Assembly: GCA_947561585.1 (NCBI GenBank)
Contig: CANNZV010001591.1
Span: forward strand, 1 to 64,000
DNA: 64,000 bases
Source of the DNA: Caprella mutica
Taxonomy: Eukaryota > Arthropoda > Malacostraca > Amphipoda > Caprellidae
Direction: 5' to 3'
The notes under the pieces are model-generated. The model saw nothing but the letters and a program-made list of their open reading frames with translations, was not told the origin of the DNA and made no database searches. Positions 36,988 to 56,500 of the stretch are shown here, piece after piece. The stretch's first letter is position 1. The number at the start of each line of letters is the position of its first letter. A program made the position numbers and the translations under genes.

Positions 36988-37176
36988 GGGTAAGTTACGA
37001 ATTATCGGTCAGTACTACATCTTCGGTCATATAAGAAAAAACAATATAAAAACTGACATTATTAAACAGTGATATCTAATACTTCTGCAGATAGCACTGT
37101 GTAATAATAACAATTTCTATTGTTTTTTTCTTATATGGTCGAAGATGTAATACTGACCGATAATTCGTCACTTACC
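36988..37176. mobile_element. Family-A hairpin MITE, alternative core
   Basis: GGGTAAGTTACGAATTATCG to CCGATAATTCGTCACTTACC; core GATAGCACTGTGTAATAATA. Confidence 0.92.
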
Positions 37177-38056
37177 ATACAAGTAGTACTGCCTCTTATT
37201 TACAATGAAAAGGGTACGTCTCAATTAAATACCGAATGAAAATATCAATTCCATTACATTAATTAATTTAATAATAAATAATTTCGAAATGTTCTTATAA
37301 TTGGCAGAAAGATTCACTCTTCATTTTTTCATAAGAAATTTACATGAAATACACATTCTAATACCTTAATTCAGTTTTAATTAATAGCTACATTTTACAC
37401 GATAATTCTGCAAATATTTCATTGAAAAAAGCTCAAAGAAAAACTGATTAAATTACTTAAATGATTATAAATTTTAATTATTTAATGTCTGAATTAGTTG
37501 GATAATTAGCTACCTATAAATATTTAATAATTTCAGCAATAATACATAGCTACTGTTATTTTTTTTAAAATACGACAATTAGCCACAAAAAGAAAATACG
37601 CAAACTTAATTTGAATGCAAATCAAAATTTGATTGACAAGACTACTTATATAAAACATATAAAATTCACTAGGAGACATTTTCAACAGACAGAATTTAGT
37701 TGGAACATACAGAGGATTTTTTCTGTATGTTTAACCAAGGATAAAACTTTAAGATGAATATTAAAAATCCATTCTATAGCTATTTTAAAATATTAAAAAA
37801 ATACTAATGAAATAAATAGCTAATTGGAACAACCACATAGTCGCCTGGGTCTCATTTCAAATAATTCAGATCTATATTTTCGAACATTAATTCAATTTTT
37901 AATTAAATATATTATATTAATTATAGAGCTTTGATTGTGGTCGGTAATGCGGAACTGACCCAATAGCCACAGGCCAGCAAGCAACAGATATTCAGTGTAC
38001 AAATTAGGCAGGTATGTTGTTATTGGGGGAATTTCTTAGTACAGGTAAATACTTTG

Positions 38057-38088
<32 letters not shown>

Positions 38089-38600
38089 AGACGTTAAACC
38101 TCAACTAGATGATAGCTAGTAAGCTCTACTAACTTGGTTAATATGTTAAAATACACAAAACAAAAAGTAAACAAAATCACACACTTAACTCTACTTTAAA
38201 ATCTAAACTTAACAGCTACCTATAATTAGTACTAATAAATTTCTCTTGGACAAACAGATCAGTATTTTGATCTCTTTTCAGTCAGTAAATTTCACTTAAC
38301 CAACAATTGACTGCTTTTAACATCGAGAAGCTACGGGTGATGCAGTTTCCAGAGGAAAAGCCTTTCCTAACTCTAGCGTATAAATAGCTATCCATACATA
38401 AAATAAATTCAATTATTTCTTTCAAAAATAATCACACAGCCAACAATTCACAGAGTATTTTCATCCTTGCCAAAACTGACATCTAGTACAAGGAGCATCT
38501 TCTTCCATCCAAACTTTCTTCGAATCTTAAAAGGTAGGCCGTAGATTAATGTACATAACGATGTGACGCTACAACAGAAACGGTAAAATGTAGAGTTTAA
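37177..38600. other. AT-rich spacer with (GA)n
   Basis: A GA microsatellite at about 38061-38088; the rest holds no recognised feature apart from frequent TAGCTA words. Confidence 0.55.
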
Positions 38601-38601
38601 A

Positions 38602-38857
38602 GGGCCGTACACACGTAGGGTTTTTTCCACCAGACTTTTTGTCAAGCTCCTCCTACTTTTTCCACCAGAATATAAAAAAAACGATACATTTTAAATTTAT
38701 TTTAGTTGGTATCCATGATACCTGCAGGTATCACGGATACCAACTAAAATAAATGATCATATAGTTTTTTTTCTTATATTCCCGTTGAAAAAGTAGGAGG
38801 AGCTTAGCAAAAAGTCTGGTGGAAAGACTTAAAATAACCATACGCGTGTACGGCCCT
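38602..38857. mobile_element. Family-B hairpin MITE flanked by TTAA
   Basis: GGGCCGTACACACGTAGGG to CGCGTGTACGGCCC, with TTAA before and after (GTTTAAAGGGCC and GGCCCTTTAAGG). Core TTGGTATCCATGATACCTGC plus inverse. Confidence 0.94.
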
Positions 38858-39155
38858 TTAAGGTAAAACTCTACACTTATCCTATTGGTAATAAAGTAAT
38901 TGAATCTTGAGTCAATCTTTGCACCAATATTCACAAGTTTAGTATCGTGTCCCATTCATTTGTACAGTACTATACCGCTAACCCCAAACCAAACTTAACA
39001 TCATTAATTTAACATAGATGATAAGGACTAACAATTTGGAAAGTAAGAGAGATATATAAAGTAGCTAGCTATTATGTGAACCGTTCAACCAATGATTTTG
39101 CATCTGTGAGAAAAACATAGGAGGAATTAAGAAAGCTGGAGCACCTCCCCACTAT

Positions 39156-39387
39156 AAGGCCGTGCACACGCAGGGTTTTTAAGTCTTTCCACCAGATGTT
39201 TCGCTAAGCCCCTCATACTTTTTCAACGAGATTTTTAAACTACATAAGAAAAAACGCTGTAATTAAAATGGATAATAGTTTTTTATCGTTATTTCCTATA
39301 TGATTCGAAATTCTCCCGGAAAAGTAGGAGGAGCTTAAAAAAAATTCTGGTAGAAAGACTTAAAAAACACTACGTGTGTACGGCCCT
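39156..39387. mobile_element. Family-B hairpin MITE in the presumed SMAD 3' UTR
   Basis: GGCCGTGCACACGCAGGG to CTACGTGTGTACGGCCC. The core palindrome is lost. Its right end is 14 nt from the SMAD stop codon. Confidence 0.92.
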
Positions 39388-39401
39388 TAAAACTTTACGA
39401 T

Positions 39402-45218
<5,817 letters not shown>

Positions 45219-45396
45219 TCAAATTTTGCCCTAAAGTTCTACCTAAAATCCGACAGCCGAGGCACAGCTAAGTCTGGCAAATCGACAGTTAAATATTCAC
45301 TCTAAACGAAGTTGAAAAGGACAATGGATCCAAATGATGTACCAGAGACGGTAAAACGATCGTTCACAGCTTCAGGGGTAATTGGCTTTTCAAGCA
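45219..45396 (-). other. Candidate 5' UTR part of SMAD exon 1
   Basis: Minus-strand reading shows a strong acceptor (TCTGTCTCTCCACAG, exon base 45396) upstream of the ATG and a second AG after GTCGGATTTT near 45244. The frame leading into the ATG is closed by TGA next to it, so this stretch should be untranslated. No matching donor was identified. Confidence 0.35.
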
Positions 45397-48300
45397 CTGT
45401 GGAGAGACAGATTGATTGCCATCCGCGGATGCCGATTAATCATCACACAAAATCTCGATTAGGGGCCATAGAGTGATTTATTCCCTTAGGGTAGTCTAGA
45501 TCGAATTATTAAGGTAGAAAACATAAAAAAAAATTAAGAAATATTATATTCAAACCATAAGAGCTTGAAATAAATATTCCATTCAAGTAGAAATTTTTTA
45601 AACAGGTCTGAAATCAAAATAATTATTATTACAAATGGTACAGGTAACATAAATGTGAAAAATTTAATGTTTGTCTACTTTTTGGTAAATGAGTAGAACC
45701 GGTTTTAACACAAGTTAAATAATAAAGGAGAGTGAACGCTATGATATGGCAACTCTGTTATAAAGGGATAGTAGCTAAATGAAGTTCAATCAGAATTCAT
45801 AATATAGGCAGAATTTAAATTAACTTGAAATTATTTGACAACGGGGTATTTACTAGAATTCAAATTGCTATTTACGGTCAAGTCAGTTGAATTTATAATA
45901 GAGAATAAGTAATATCTGGATATAATTGCATGACAAGATAATACACATTAAAATAAAGGAGCCATAGTTTGAGAATATTTTCAGACGTTTTAGAATTTAA
46001 TCTTGACAGCATAATTAACTAAAAGCCGAAGATAATAAACAGGATCATTACTCTAGCATCGAGATCACTGATTGTGAACCACATAAATTATTATTATCTC
46101 AAACAACTCTCATACATTCTCAACAAGTCAAAATACACCATAGTTAATAAATTCTGAATAAGACGAAATATCGTCTAAATTCATGAATGCGAAAATGACT
46201 GAAAGAATTATTCAAGTGGTATTATTATTTGAACAGTAGGATGCTCGTGTGACGGCATAAAACACCGAAGTCGCGACTGACGACAGAGCATTCGACATAT
46301 ATATACTACCACTATGACTACCAGACCAACACTGCCCTAATACTAGGGAACTACCTACCCCTTACACAAATATTCTAGAGAAACAAACACACAAGCACGT
46401 GTTTCGCCTTTCCTGCTTGCAATGCCCATTTCAATACATTTTCAACATATCCTCAACTTTATTTCGTGTACATTTTAACCAGCTGATTATGTTAAGATTA
46501 TTACTATTCAATATGTAGGTAGCTGTAAGTATATACACATGTATGCATATCATTTCATGCCTAGGACTATCATTAAGTCTCTATCATCGAGTTACTGCGT
46601 GTTTTTATCACCAAAATATAATTTAACTATCAAGGAGAATAGAAGATCAGTGATCTCAAGCTATGGTAACAACAAAAAATAACATTCATGGGCGTCTGTC
46701 AATATGATGCACATCTTTTATAAAAAAATTAAGGGTACATACATGAACTCGTTACTAAATCTTGAATGCATAGACAATCTAGTTTGCTCAAATAGGAGCA
46801 GGTTTAGAAGCAGTACGGAAATCATGGACAATTTATGTCTGTACTTTTGCCATAGATTTGCATACCCAGGATATATGTTGAAATATTCGAAAATTTGACA
46901 TGGGACACTTTGAAGAATTAATATGGTAGTATTGAAGATAGATCAGTGAGCTTCAAATTGACGTTATTTTTCGTAGATGAATTTAATTTACAATTTTATT
47001 GATGGAATAGACATATAAATAATTTATTTAAAATCCCCATAAGATTAGGAATAGAAAGTTTTACTGTGAAAAAATGATATCAAAGATAAGATAATTGGCT
47101 TCTACCATATAGACTCGAATCCCAAGATTTACAACACGACAGGGTAAATAATAATTGAGAAACGTACTCTAAAGATGTGTTTGATCTAATTCCAGCTAAA
47201 CTTAAATTTTTACAGTCTCGTATTCATGAATGAAAATATACTGTGTGTTTATATACACAAATCTTTATTTTATGAAAAGTAATGACAAAACATTGCGTAA
47301 AAGTGTGATTCGTGATGAAAAGAAAGTAATGACTACTAGCTATATATCTTTGAATATCGATATATTGCTCGATCCATTTTTAAGTATGCACGATCCATAT
47401 ATAATAACTGTGACTAACTCGAAAGCACAATTGATGAACTTTTAACCAAGTAGAAAAGTATCGTCCCACGGGTTTAAATTTCCCACAACCTTCAGAAAGC
47501 AACCAGATGACCGACACATCTAGAGATCGATAACTTCTCCATTATGATTGCTCTTGAAAGGGACAAAACCAGTTTGTTGTGCACATTCACGCTCAAAAAC
47601 ATAACCTACTTAACTAAAAACAAGCTTCAGGAGATAACTAAATGTTGAAAACAGGCACAATTTATCACACTGTTCGTACTAGAAACACCCGCACAGTATC
47701 AGATTACACGCTATATATTCAGCGCAAACACGATAATTACTGGCAATGCCATAGCCAGTTAGTTGATTGGGCAAAAAACAAACCTTAGTGAAGTATTACT
47801 CATGTAATTGTACGGTTCTCATTGGTGTAGAAACAGTAAGTCACATGTGGGTTTCCTCCTTTTAGCTGGTTAACTTAATTCAAGTTGAGAAGAGACGTAA
47901 ACAAAATTCCAGGGATGCATAGGTGTCCCCCGTCGTATGATAAATCTTGTGTGTCCAAGAGAGTTCAATGATTGGTACCCTGCTTCCCATACACACGAAG
48001 ATATCACACTTATTTAGGGCAATGGTTCAATTGATAGATTGATCCGCCCTGTACATGCACCACCCACTTAATCTTGACTCAACCTTATGGAAACAGCTTG
48101 GTGTCTAATTTACAACTTAGGTACCCATTATCTACAATTATTTATATAGTGTCAGATTGATCAATGTTTGAAGTTTATTATTGTAATATAATGGTTGATT
48201 AAGAAGATCAATTTGATAGTGTAAATTGATAGATCAATTAGGTAGTGTTTTATATTATATTTTATATTCTAATTCTAATTTTTTTATAGTTTCTAATTAT

Positions 48301-48894
48301 TGTTATTATTATTATTATTATAGCTACTATTTGATGAATTATTAGCCAACAGCTTTAGGTGAAATTATTCCATGACCAAGCTTAAATTCTAATTTCAATG
48401 AACTTCTGATTTTATAGATATCTATTTTTAGGAATTAAAGGTATCTCTAAATATAGTACTAACTATTTATGTTATTTGCTAATCGAAACCAGAGAAAAAT
48501 AAACAAGTTTTCTTTCCGAAAGACTAATCCATCCGTTCCGTGGAACAGGGGCAACATTGTAATACTTTTTCCCACATCACCTCCTGTGGATTGGGGTACA
48601 GTCGTGAAAAGGGCCAGATGTTTGGGGTATGAGTAACTAACTATTAAGATATACACTACCTGATAGTAGAAATACCATTAGTATAATTAACGATGAAAGA
48701 GTAGCACAGTTGCAATGCACTGCGATGGAACATATGTTACATCTTTATTCAATGTAGCTAAATGTAAAGCATTAATCTCAAAATTGGAGTATTGAAATAA
48801 AACGGATTTTGGTAATTTTAAACTTTAATTAGTTGAGTGTTTACATTAGGCCCAAAACAAAATGTGAACAGTAATTTTTATTGATTATATTTTT
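45397..48894. other. Upstream flank of the SMAD gene
   Basis: I looked on the minus strand for MH1 words (for example CRLWRWPDL) and saw none. A 50-codon plus frame at 45324-45476 (starting MDPNDVPETV) has no family resemblance. Otherwise AT-rich with no array or element. Confidence 0.5.
46270..46310 (-). promoter_or_regulatory. Candidate TATA plus initiator core promoter for the SMAD gene
   Basis: On the minus strand TATATATAT (46305-46297) lies 27 nt upstream of the A (46278) in TCAGT (46280-46276), the arthropod-type initiator. It points toward the SMAD exons about 0.9 kb away. Only spacing and motifs support this. Confidence 0.3.
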
Positions 48895-49195
48895 ATTAAT
48901 TATTTTTTTATTAATTAATTTTCTATTAATTAATTTTCTATTAATTAATTTTCTATTAATTAATTTTCCTATTTATCAATTGAATTTTCTATTTATCAAT
49001 TGAATTTTCTATTCATTAATTGAATTTTCTATTCATTAATTGAATTTTCTATTCATTAATTGAATTTTCTATTCATTAATTGAATTTTCTATTCATTGAT
49101 TGAATTTTCTATTCATTGATTGAATTTTCTATTCATTGATTGAATTTTCTATTCATTAATTGAATTTTCTATTCATTAATTGAATTTTCTAATCA
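48895..49195. repeat. 20-bp AT-rich minisatellite
   Basis: About 12 exact-period copies of TGAATTTTCTATTCATTAAT, preceded by shorter TAATTTTCTATTAAT units. Confidence 0.95.
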
Positions 49196-51710
49196 TTATT
49201 TTCTTATGAACTAATTTTTCTATTCATTAATTTCTTTATTTATTAATTATTTTTTATTTTCTTATTTCAATTAATTAAATTTGAGTCAAATCTTTTGCTG
49301 CATATGAATAATAAATTGAAGAGTTTGATCTAATTCACACCAAAAACGGTTATGGAAGATTCTATAAAGCACTTTTTGTAATAATAAACCATTTTTAACA
49401 ATACTAATGTCGAATCTAGAAATATTCAACATCATTGTAGCAAATTATGCAAGAAATTTGTTTAAATGACAAACTAGAAAGTTGGATACAACTTCTAATA
49501 AGAAATTAAAAACTAGCGCACTAAAGAAAACTAGTTACGAAGAATCATGGAATCTTCGTAGTTGCATTCTTGAAACGTTCATTTATTAATGGTGGCATTT
49601 CCTAGCAATACGCAGCAAGGGGTCATCTGTTTCCAGTTAAAACACTGTTACTGATTTCATAATATGGTATATATTGTAATGCATTTAAAAGGGTGCTGAA
49701 GTTAAAGGTACCTCAAAGTTGTACGGGAATACATAGGATTAAATTTTATAAAATATACTATAAGATTAGGGTAGAATTGCCTCTTTAATGAAAATACAGA
49801 TTAAGGAGATCTATTAATTTCATTTCACTGGTTTCATAAGTGACGAATGTTAATTTATTTCATAAAAAAATGTATCTTATTTCAAATAGTTAATTTTGTA
49901 TAATTATTTCTTAGTTAAAATTAGTTTTAAAGCACTGGTTTCGATACAAATTAATATATATAACTACTATTCTTTTTAATATATATTCCAATTGCTGGCA
50001 TATAATATTATTATTATTTTAAAATATTTATCAGCAATTCTCCAAACTTAGTAGAAAAGAATAATCCATAAAAAATGAGCATATAATAGCTACATGCTCT
50101 GTTTTTAGATCATTTTTTAATCACATTCTTCAATAAGAACTAATAATCTTCATTTGTAAAGGGAATCATCGATTAATTAGATTAAATAACACTGACTTGA
50201 GGTTTAAATTTGATAGAATTACCTTCTTATTAATAAAAGATAACGATGTCATCAAGGAGTTTATGGTAAATCTTCGATGATTGAGAGGGGCCATACATAA
50301 TCTTACATGATCTAACATAATTTAGTCCCTTTAATATATGGTAAGTTAGAGTAATAGTGAGTGTACTATTTATATTTATGACTTATAGTAAGATTTAAAA
50401 TAGTTAACTGTGTAAAGGTATATTTCTTATATTACGAAACTACAAATAAAGTTGTAAATTTTTTTCTCTTCTTAATTATTTTACAACTGAAATTTGGTTA
50501 CAATCACTAGAAGGAATTTTCTCCAGAAGATTTTATACTTGTATTAAATAAAAAACATTGGATTTACAAAAATGTTAGATTAAATTACAGATACAAATCA
50601 ATTCTATTTTAATACGTAAGAGAATTCAAAATTGTGTAATATAAAAAGTATTTTAAATGTATTCTTAATTCTAGCTATGTGAATTTAGCGTTAACAACTG
50701 GAGCTGCTAAATCTATTTCTACAGATAAGCTACATTTGAATAGGTAACTACTTGTCATTCATTGCAGAGTAGCTTTTCAAGTTATTCTTTTGTATCAAGG
50801 CATTCCTCAATAACATAGTAAAACATTGATAACAAAATTAAAAAAAAAGTGTTTCAATTATCCGAGTATTAAAATAAATAGAGGCTTCAGTTATTTCGAA
50901 CTTAGTATTAATTGAGTGTTTACATTATGCCTAAAAACATAATGAGCAAATATATTAATTTTAATAAAACTAATTAAACTTTATATTATTTCTATTTTAT
51001 TTGATTCATTTTTTCATTTTTATTAATTAATTTCAATTTCTATTGATTAATTTATTTCTATTAATTAATTTTTTATTTCTATTTATTAATCATATTCCAT
51101 TTCTATTGATTATTTTTTTCCATTTCTACTAACTGTTTTATTATTTTCATTAATTAAATGTTAATATTATTACTATTGAGTGGAAATAGAGTAAGAAATG
51201 TAATCCCCGTGGTACATAACATAGAGATGAAGCAAATGAGACACGTCTGCGATAAATCACAATGAAGAACTATATCATTAAGCAATTATCAAGCCATCCT
51301 AACTAGATAACAGTTAATCAATAAATAAGTAAATTTATGGCAAACATTAAATGATAACTAGTGACTAGAAACTCTCGATAGAAGCTATCAATGAAGTCGA
51401 TACTGATGGAAACTATTAGTGTAGTGATCTAATTGAAATAAATTTATTTAGTAATAATTAAAACGTGAAGATTAAAATAATGAAAGAAATACGGTCAAGA
51501 TTACAAGAATTAATCCAAAGAACAAAAAAATCGATAACGCTTGTTTTACACTATTTCCTTGATGTCCGTAAAAAAAAGTCTAGAGCTGGATTTAAACTAA
51601 AATCGTAATGTTGTGATGGTTATCGCTGTCGCCAGTTTTTCCGTTGATGGTGTGTATCTTTGCCCAGCAACAGAACAAATTGAGCTAATGCCAGAATGGC
51701 AGAGCCTTTA
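49196..51710. other. AT-rich gene-free stretch
   Basis: Contains a loose TTTCTATTAATTAATT repeat at about 51000-51160, related in motif to the preceding array. Nothing else. Confidence 0.55.
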
Positions 51711-51908
51711 ACGGCCTTAGAAGAAAAAATTATATATATTTTGTTATAGTTGGTATCCATGATACTTGCAGGTATCATGGATACAGAATAAAATAAAAAA
51801 CATATCGTTTTTTCGTGTATAATTCAAAAGTCTTGTGGAAAAAGTAGGAGGAGCTTAGCAAAAAAAGTCTGGTGGAAAGACTTAAAAAACCCTGCGTGTG
51901 TATGGCCC
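51711..51908. mobile_element. Family-B hairpin MITE, left arm deleted
   Basis: Only ACGGCCTTAGAAG remains at left. The core GGTATCCATGATACTTGCAG with inverse and the complete right arm (AAAGTAGGAGGAGCTTAGCA, TGCGTGTGTATGGCCC) remain. Confidence 0.88.
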
Positions 51909-52988
51909 TTTAGTGTAGTATGATGCAACTCAATGCTACCCCACTGGCACTTTTGTAGGAGCTGCTATTCAAATACTTTTGTGTAACTGAATATATTATA
52001 TAGTGTAGGTAGAGCGTTTCTTTAAAATGGAATGATGTAAAAAGGTATAGAAAAATGCTTCATTTGAATTCGCATGTGTATGATGTATTAATTATCTGCT
52101 ATAAATTACGATTGGAAGTTGAATCAAGAACTACTTTTTTTAATACTAAATGTATAAGTCAAATAATTCTGTAATTCATTAATTTCTATTTTTGTATAAA
52201 AATAATTTGCCCGAAAATACTACCATTCAGATAAAAGGTTTATAGAAGGGCTTTATAACATAACTTCATCAAATTACTTTGAAATATTTATTTCATCAAT
52301 AAACATAAGGAACTGATATAAAGGATTTGTTATATATATATAACCTTAATGTGAACGCATATGTAATACAAGGCATTTTGTAATAGAAATTTTAAATAAA
52401 TATTATACAGAGAGTTAACATATACTGAGAAAAGTACTGCATAAATATGTACAAATTTTCGAAGAAATGTAACGTAAAATCATAAATTATTGAAAACCTA
52501 TAATTTGAATTGACATGTGAAGTGTTCATATACTATATAGTAAATACAATGTAGACATGGTATACACTGGTTTCTTCCTTTATAACTGCAAATATGAAAC
52601 ATTCAACTGTACATATGTTCCATTTTAAATATAAATATAGACTATGAACTCTTAATAGTCTATAATTTTAGATTATTAAATTGAATATAATCCATTATAT
52701 AAATATATTCAATATATAGACTTATTGATAGATTATAACTATATACACTCTGCAATTAATTCTGACTAGTTTCTTTCTATTTCCCAATGCGTGTTTCAGA
52801 AACTAGTGCAGTAAGTGGTAGAGATTTGCTACAAGAGCCATTAGATTGGCAATGTACAGGCAGGCACAATTGCAGAATGACGTTACATATAATTTCTCTT
52901 AAGAGCATCCCACGCAACATCAGCTAGACAGCAACATTCATTCACCTCTCAAGTCATTCATTAAACTAATACACAGATCCGGTAACAT
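51909..52988. other. AT-rich spacer
   Basis: No feature recognised. Confidence 0.55.
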
Positions 52989-53124
52989 GGGCAAACGCAA
53001 CAACTATCGGCCACTCACACATCTTCGCTCATGTAACAAAAAACTCTATAATAATTATTTGATTTTTATAAAAGAAATTATGTTACCGAAGATGTGGAAG
53101 TGACTGATAATTCGTAACTTACGA
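52989..53124. mobile_element. Diverged family-A hairpin MITE
   Basis: CTATCGGCCACTCACACATC / GATGTGGAAGTGACTGATAA with GTAACAAAAAACT and its partner TTATGTTACCGAAG. Confidence 0.8.
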
Positions 53125-53398
53125 TGAAAATTGCGAATGAGAAATCAAAGTAGCAAACTCTACTAACTAAAATTTAAAACATTTATCACAAAGATTTTCA
53201 AATTGGGAATTTATATTAATTCCCAGATATTTTGTACCTTACTTTATAATGCACAAGAAATCTCTATTATTGAAATTTTAACGTTTTCATCAATATCAAT
53301 TCCTTTTAAAAAAAAATTAGGTCTTACAGTTGGGTTAAATGCTACTTAAAAAGCAATTTACCATTTGTAAACACCAACGTTAAAATGGCAGGGTTTTT

Positions 53399-53557
53399 TA
53401 AGTCTTTCCACCAGACTTTTCGCTAAGCCCCTCCTACTTTTTCAACGAGAATAAGAAAAACGATATTTTTTTTTTTCTTACATTCTCGTTGAAAAAGTAG
53501 GAGGAGCTTAAAAAAATCTGGTGGAAAGACTTAAAGACCCTACGTGTGTACGGCCCT
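53399..53557. mobile_element. Short family-B hairpin MITE
   Basis: CAGGGTTTTTTAAGTCTTTC to ACCCTACGTGTGTACGGCCC. Arms almost meet at AAACGATATTTTTTTTT; core palindrome absent. Confidence 0.9.
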
Positions 53558-56500
53558 TTAGATATGAAATTCAGATCTAAGCGACCTTGATGAAATGTAC
53601 CTATAAATTCCAGACCAACTGAAATTCCAGCTCCTATATTCCAAACCATCAATTTAGTCTCTTTAAACAGAGGGTTGACATCGGAAAATTGCAGGGATGA
53701 ATTCAATCAAATGAGGCTAATCACTACAATCAGAAGATGTAGGACAGACATGAACAAGAATGTAGAAATAAGGCATAGATACAATTCATAGTTTGAAAAT
53801 AACAGGGTCAGCCATAAATAAAAATTGAAAGTAGTGTTAGTGAAGATCAAGTATAAAAGCCTGTTCAATTACACACCCTCGTGTATTAAAATCTAGCTTT
53901 TTAATTTGGTAATATATTTACATTACAGAACAATATCGTATTTCAATGTATATTATAATGAGAGAATAAATGTTGGCTGCGCCTTGAATCGCCCGTGGTA
54001 TCTTACAATCACAAAGGCGAACCTTAAAGTTATTGCACTAGCCCTATACCACCACACGGCACACACTTCCACACAACATAGAGGCGCTTCTCCTTTAAAA
54101 CCACATAGCAAATGCGACCTTAAGGGGTTGCGAGGCGTCGTCGAACTCGTGTCAAAATCCAATGCAAAAAATGAGCACAATACAATTTGATATTTACTGC
54201 CGCTGTAATGCGAGTTAAATGCTATATTTCACTAAGGTGCTCTCAGACTCAAACTCCTTGACCTAAAGAAAGGATAGCCAAGGTTCATTCCCAGACATTT
54301 CAGGACGATAGTCGCAAGCAACGCTCTTTCATTCAAGAAATGCGTAGGTGAGTGATAAAGGTTATTGTGTGAAGTGTTACAGTAATAATCTCGGTGTAGA
54401 ACATTATTAGCTATCATGACGTAACCCCATCATTAAAATTAGATGCATCAACTTGCTAGACATATGAACGTCTATAGGAAATACGATTCCTAATTTAGCA
54501 GAATGTTCAAATTAGGCAAGTGCTTATAAGCGAGTTTCTATAACAAAATACGAGTTTTTATAGTTTGAAAAGAAAATAGTGTTGAGACCTATAGTTTGAT
54601 CAATTATTTCTTGAATACAACTAACATATCCAAAATAAATGATTAGTTATTTTTTTTTTAAAATATAGCATAACCAACTTGCTTTATGTTATTATCAACT
54701 AAATTTGTCTTTAGTAGTAGATATATTATATAATATATGCCTAGTGGCGAGACAATAAAAGGTTTAAACGCAGTTTTGGTTCTGGAATATATTAAAATAT
54801 GTCGCAACAAATAAATTAATGCTAATACATCTATATTTTTAGCAAATAAGTAATAGTAAAGGGAGATTTATGCTGCTTATTACATCGAAGTGCAATGTGA
54901 TTACAGATTGCACGTAGCCTTAGAAAAATCAAAAAATCTTTTCGATAGCAAAGTGAACTCACAATTTTCTTAAAAATATAGTCCGATATCTAGTTCTGTG
55001 AAACGAACTACGTAAATTAAAGAAGGTGGTTCCTGATCTAGAGATAATGCGTAGCAGTTACTTTCCCCTAGTCATAGTCAAAAAAATCCAAAAATCTTCC
55101 CTAGCTTTACAGCCAGGTTAAGTCTTCTTCATATAATAGTAAGATATCTAGTTGACTAACACGAAGCAACTGAAGCAACTAAATCTAAATAGTGGTTCCA
55201 GATCTACCTACTGAAGTGTCTGTTGCTGTGAGTTTCCCCTGGTCACAGACAGGGAAGTTTCTCCTGAGATGATCTCTCGAAAGCGTTAGTGGGAGAGGCT
55301 GGCTGCTTGATGGAGTAGACACTAGACAGCATGTCGCCGGCCCAGACCTACTATAACTACATCAGGTCATAAATAGGCACTTTTTACAACTTTAACCTTT
55401 ACCTCTGAACTTTGGGTGCAGAAGAAGCTTACACTTTATTCTGATAAATGAACCAATAAATCGTTGATGCAAAAAAGAAATAGTGAAATTCTATTCATTC
55501 AACACATATATAATTCTTTGATACTGCCTGTTTTCTCAGGTAAAATGTACTTTCTACATCTATAAAAAAGAATAATAATAATGTTCATCATAGCTAGCCC
55601 TAAAATAATTCTTTTGCTATTTTAACCGTAAATATATTCAAATAAAGCTAATAGAAAGTTACGACAAGTGATGTACTCTCAAGAAATTTGAATATAAAAT
55701 TAGAACGATCGAGTAGCTATATTGAATAAGAGCATTGAAATGTTATCTGTATGAAGCTGTTCAAATTAGCAGGTTTAGTTCATGACGTTCAGTTAAAAAT
55801 AAATATTAATATTATTTTGCAGAAAATTAGCGTATCTAATTTAGATGAAAGTAGGTATGCCGTTTAAGAGTAAAAATAATAACTTTAAAAAATGATTTAG
55901 CAAGATCATTTTAATTTTTCGTAAAAAACTACAAATTTAAAAACCAACTAAAAAAATCCCGTAATATCAATTAACATTTTTTTTTTTCAAAATTAACCTT
56001 CATTAGAAGAAACATCTTTAAAATTCGTCAACTACCCACAATATTCGGACTAAACAGCTCATTATATAATTGTTTGTGAAAGTTCAGGAGTTAAATAATA
56101 TCAAGGAGATAGAGTACGAATTCCGATCCAGCAATCATTTACATGCAGATTTAGAGAAGTAAAGGAACCCATACACTCCATAGGCAGTAAATTGCTTGCT
56201 AGCATTCTCTAGATCAAAACACTGTGAACAGAAATAATACAAGGGTATAGGCGCATCTCTAGACACTTGACAATTGTTTATAGATAGACTTTATATCATT
56301 TTAATTTATATGTTGAGAAATAAAATACTATTAGGGAGTCATCTGCTGAAGATACAATCTAAAAATACATTCACTTATAGTAGGAATAATTATATCCGAG
56401 AAAGAATTACCATATTTCATGTCCATTGCAAAGTCCTACATCTATGTTTTAAGTCCTAACTACAACCTAACTTTTAACTGAAATGGCCTAGTTAAATTTT

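Noticed and set aside
45324..45476. 50-codon plus-strand frame divergent from the SMAD
   Set aside because: No family resemblance or splice support, and it overlaps the presumed SMAD 5' UTR; chance is likely.
54232..54417. Minus-strand frame upstream of the SMAD as a possible MH1 exon
   Set aside because: No MH1 motif (no RLWRWPDL-, CxxPYHY- or KRLLGWK-like words), and no suitable splice context.
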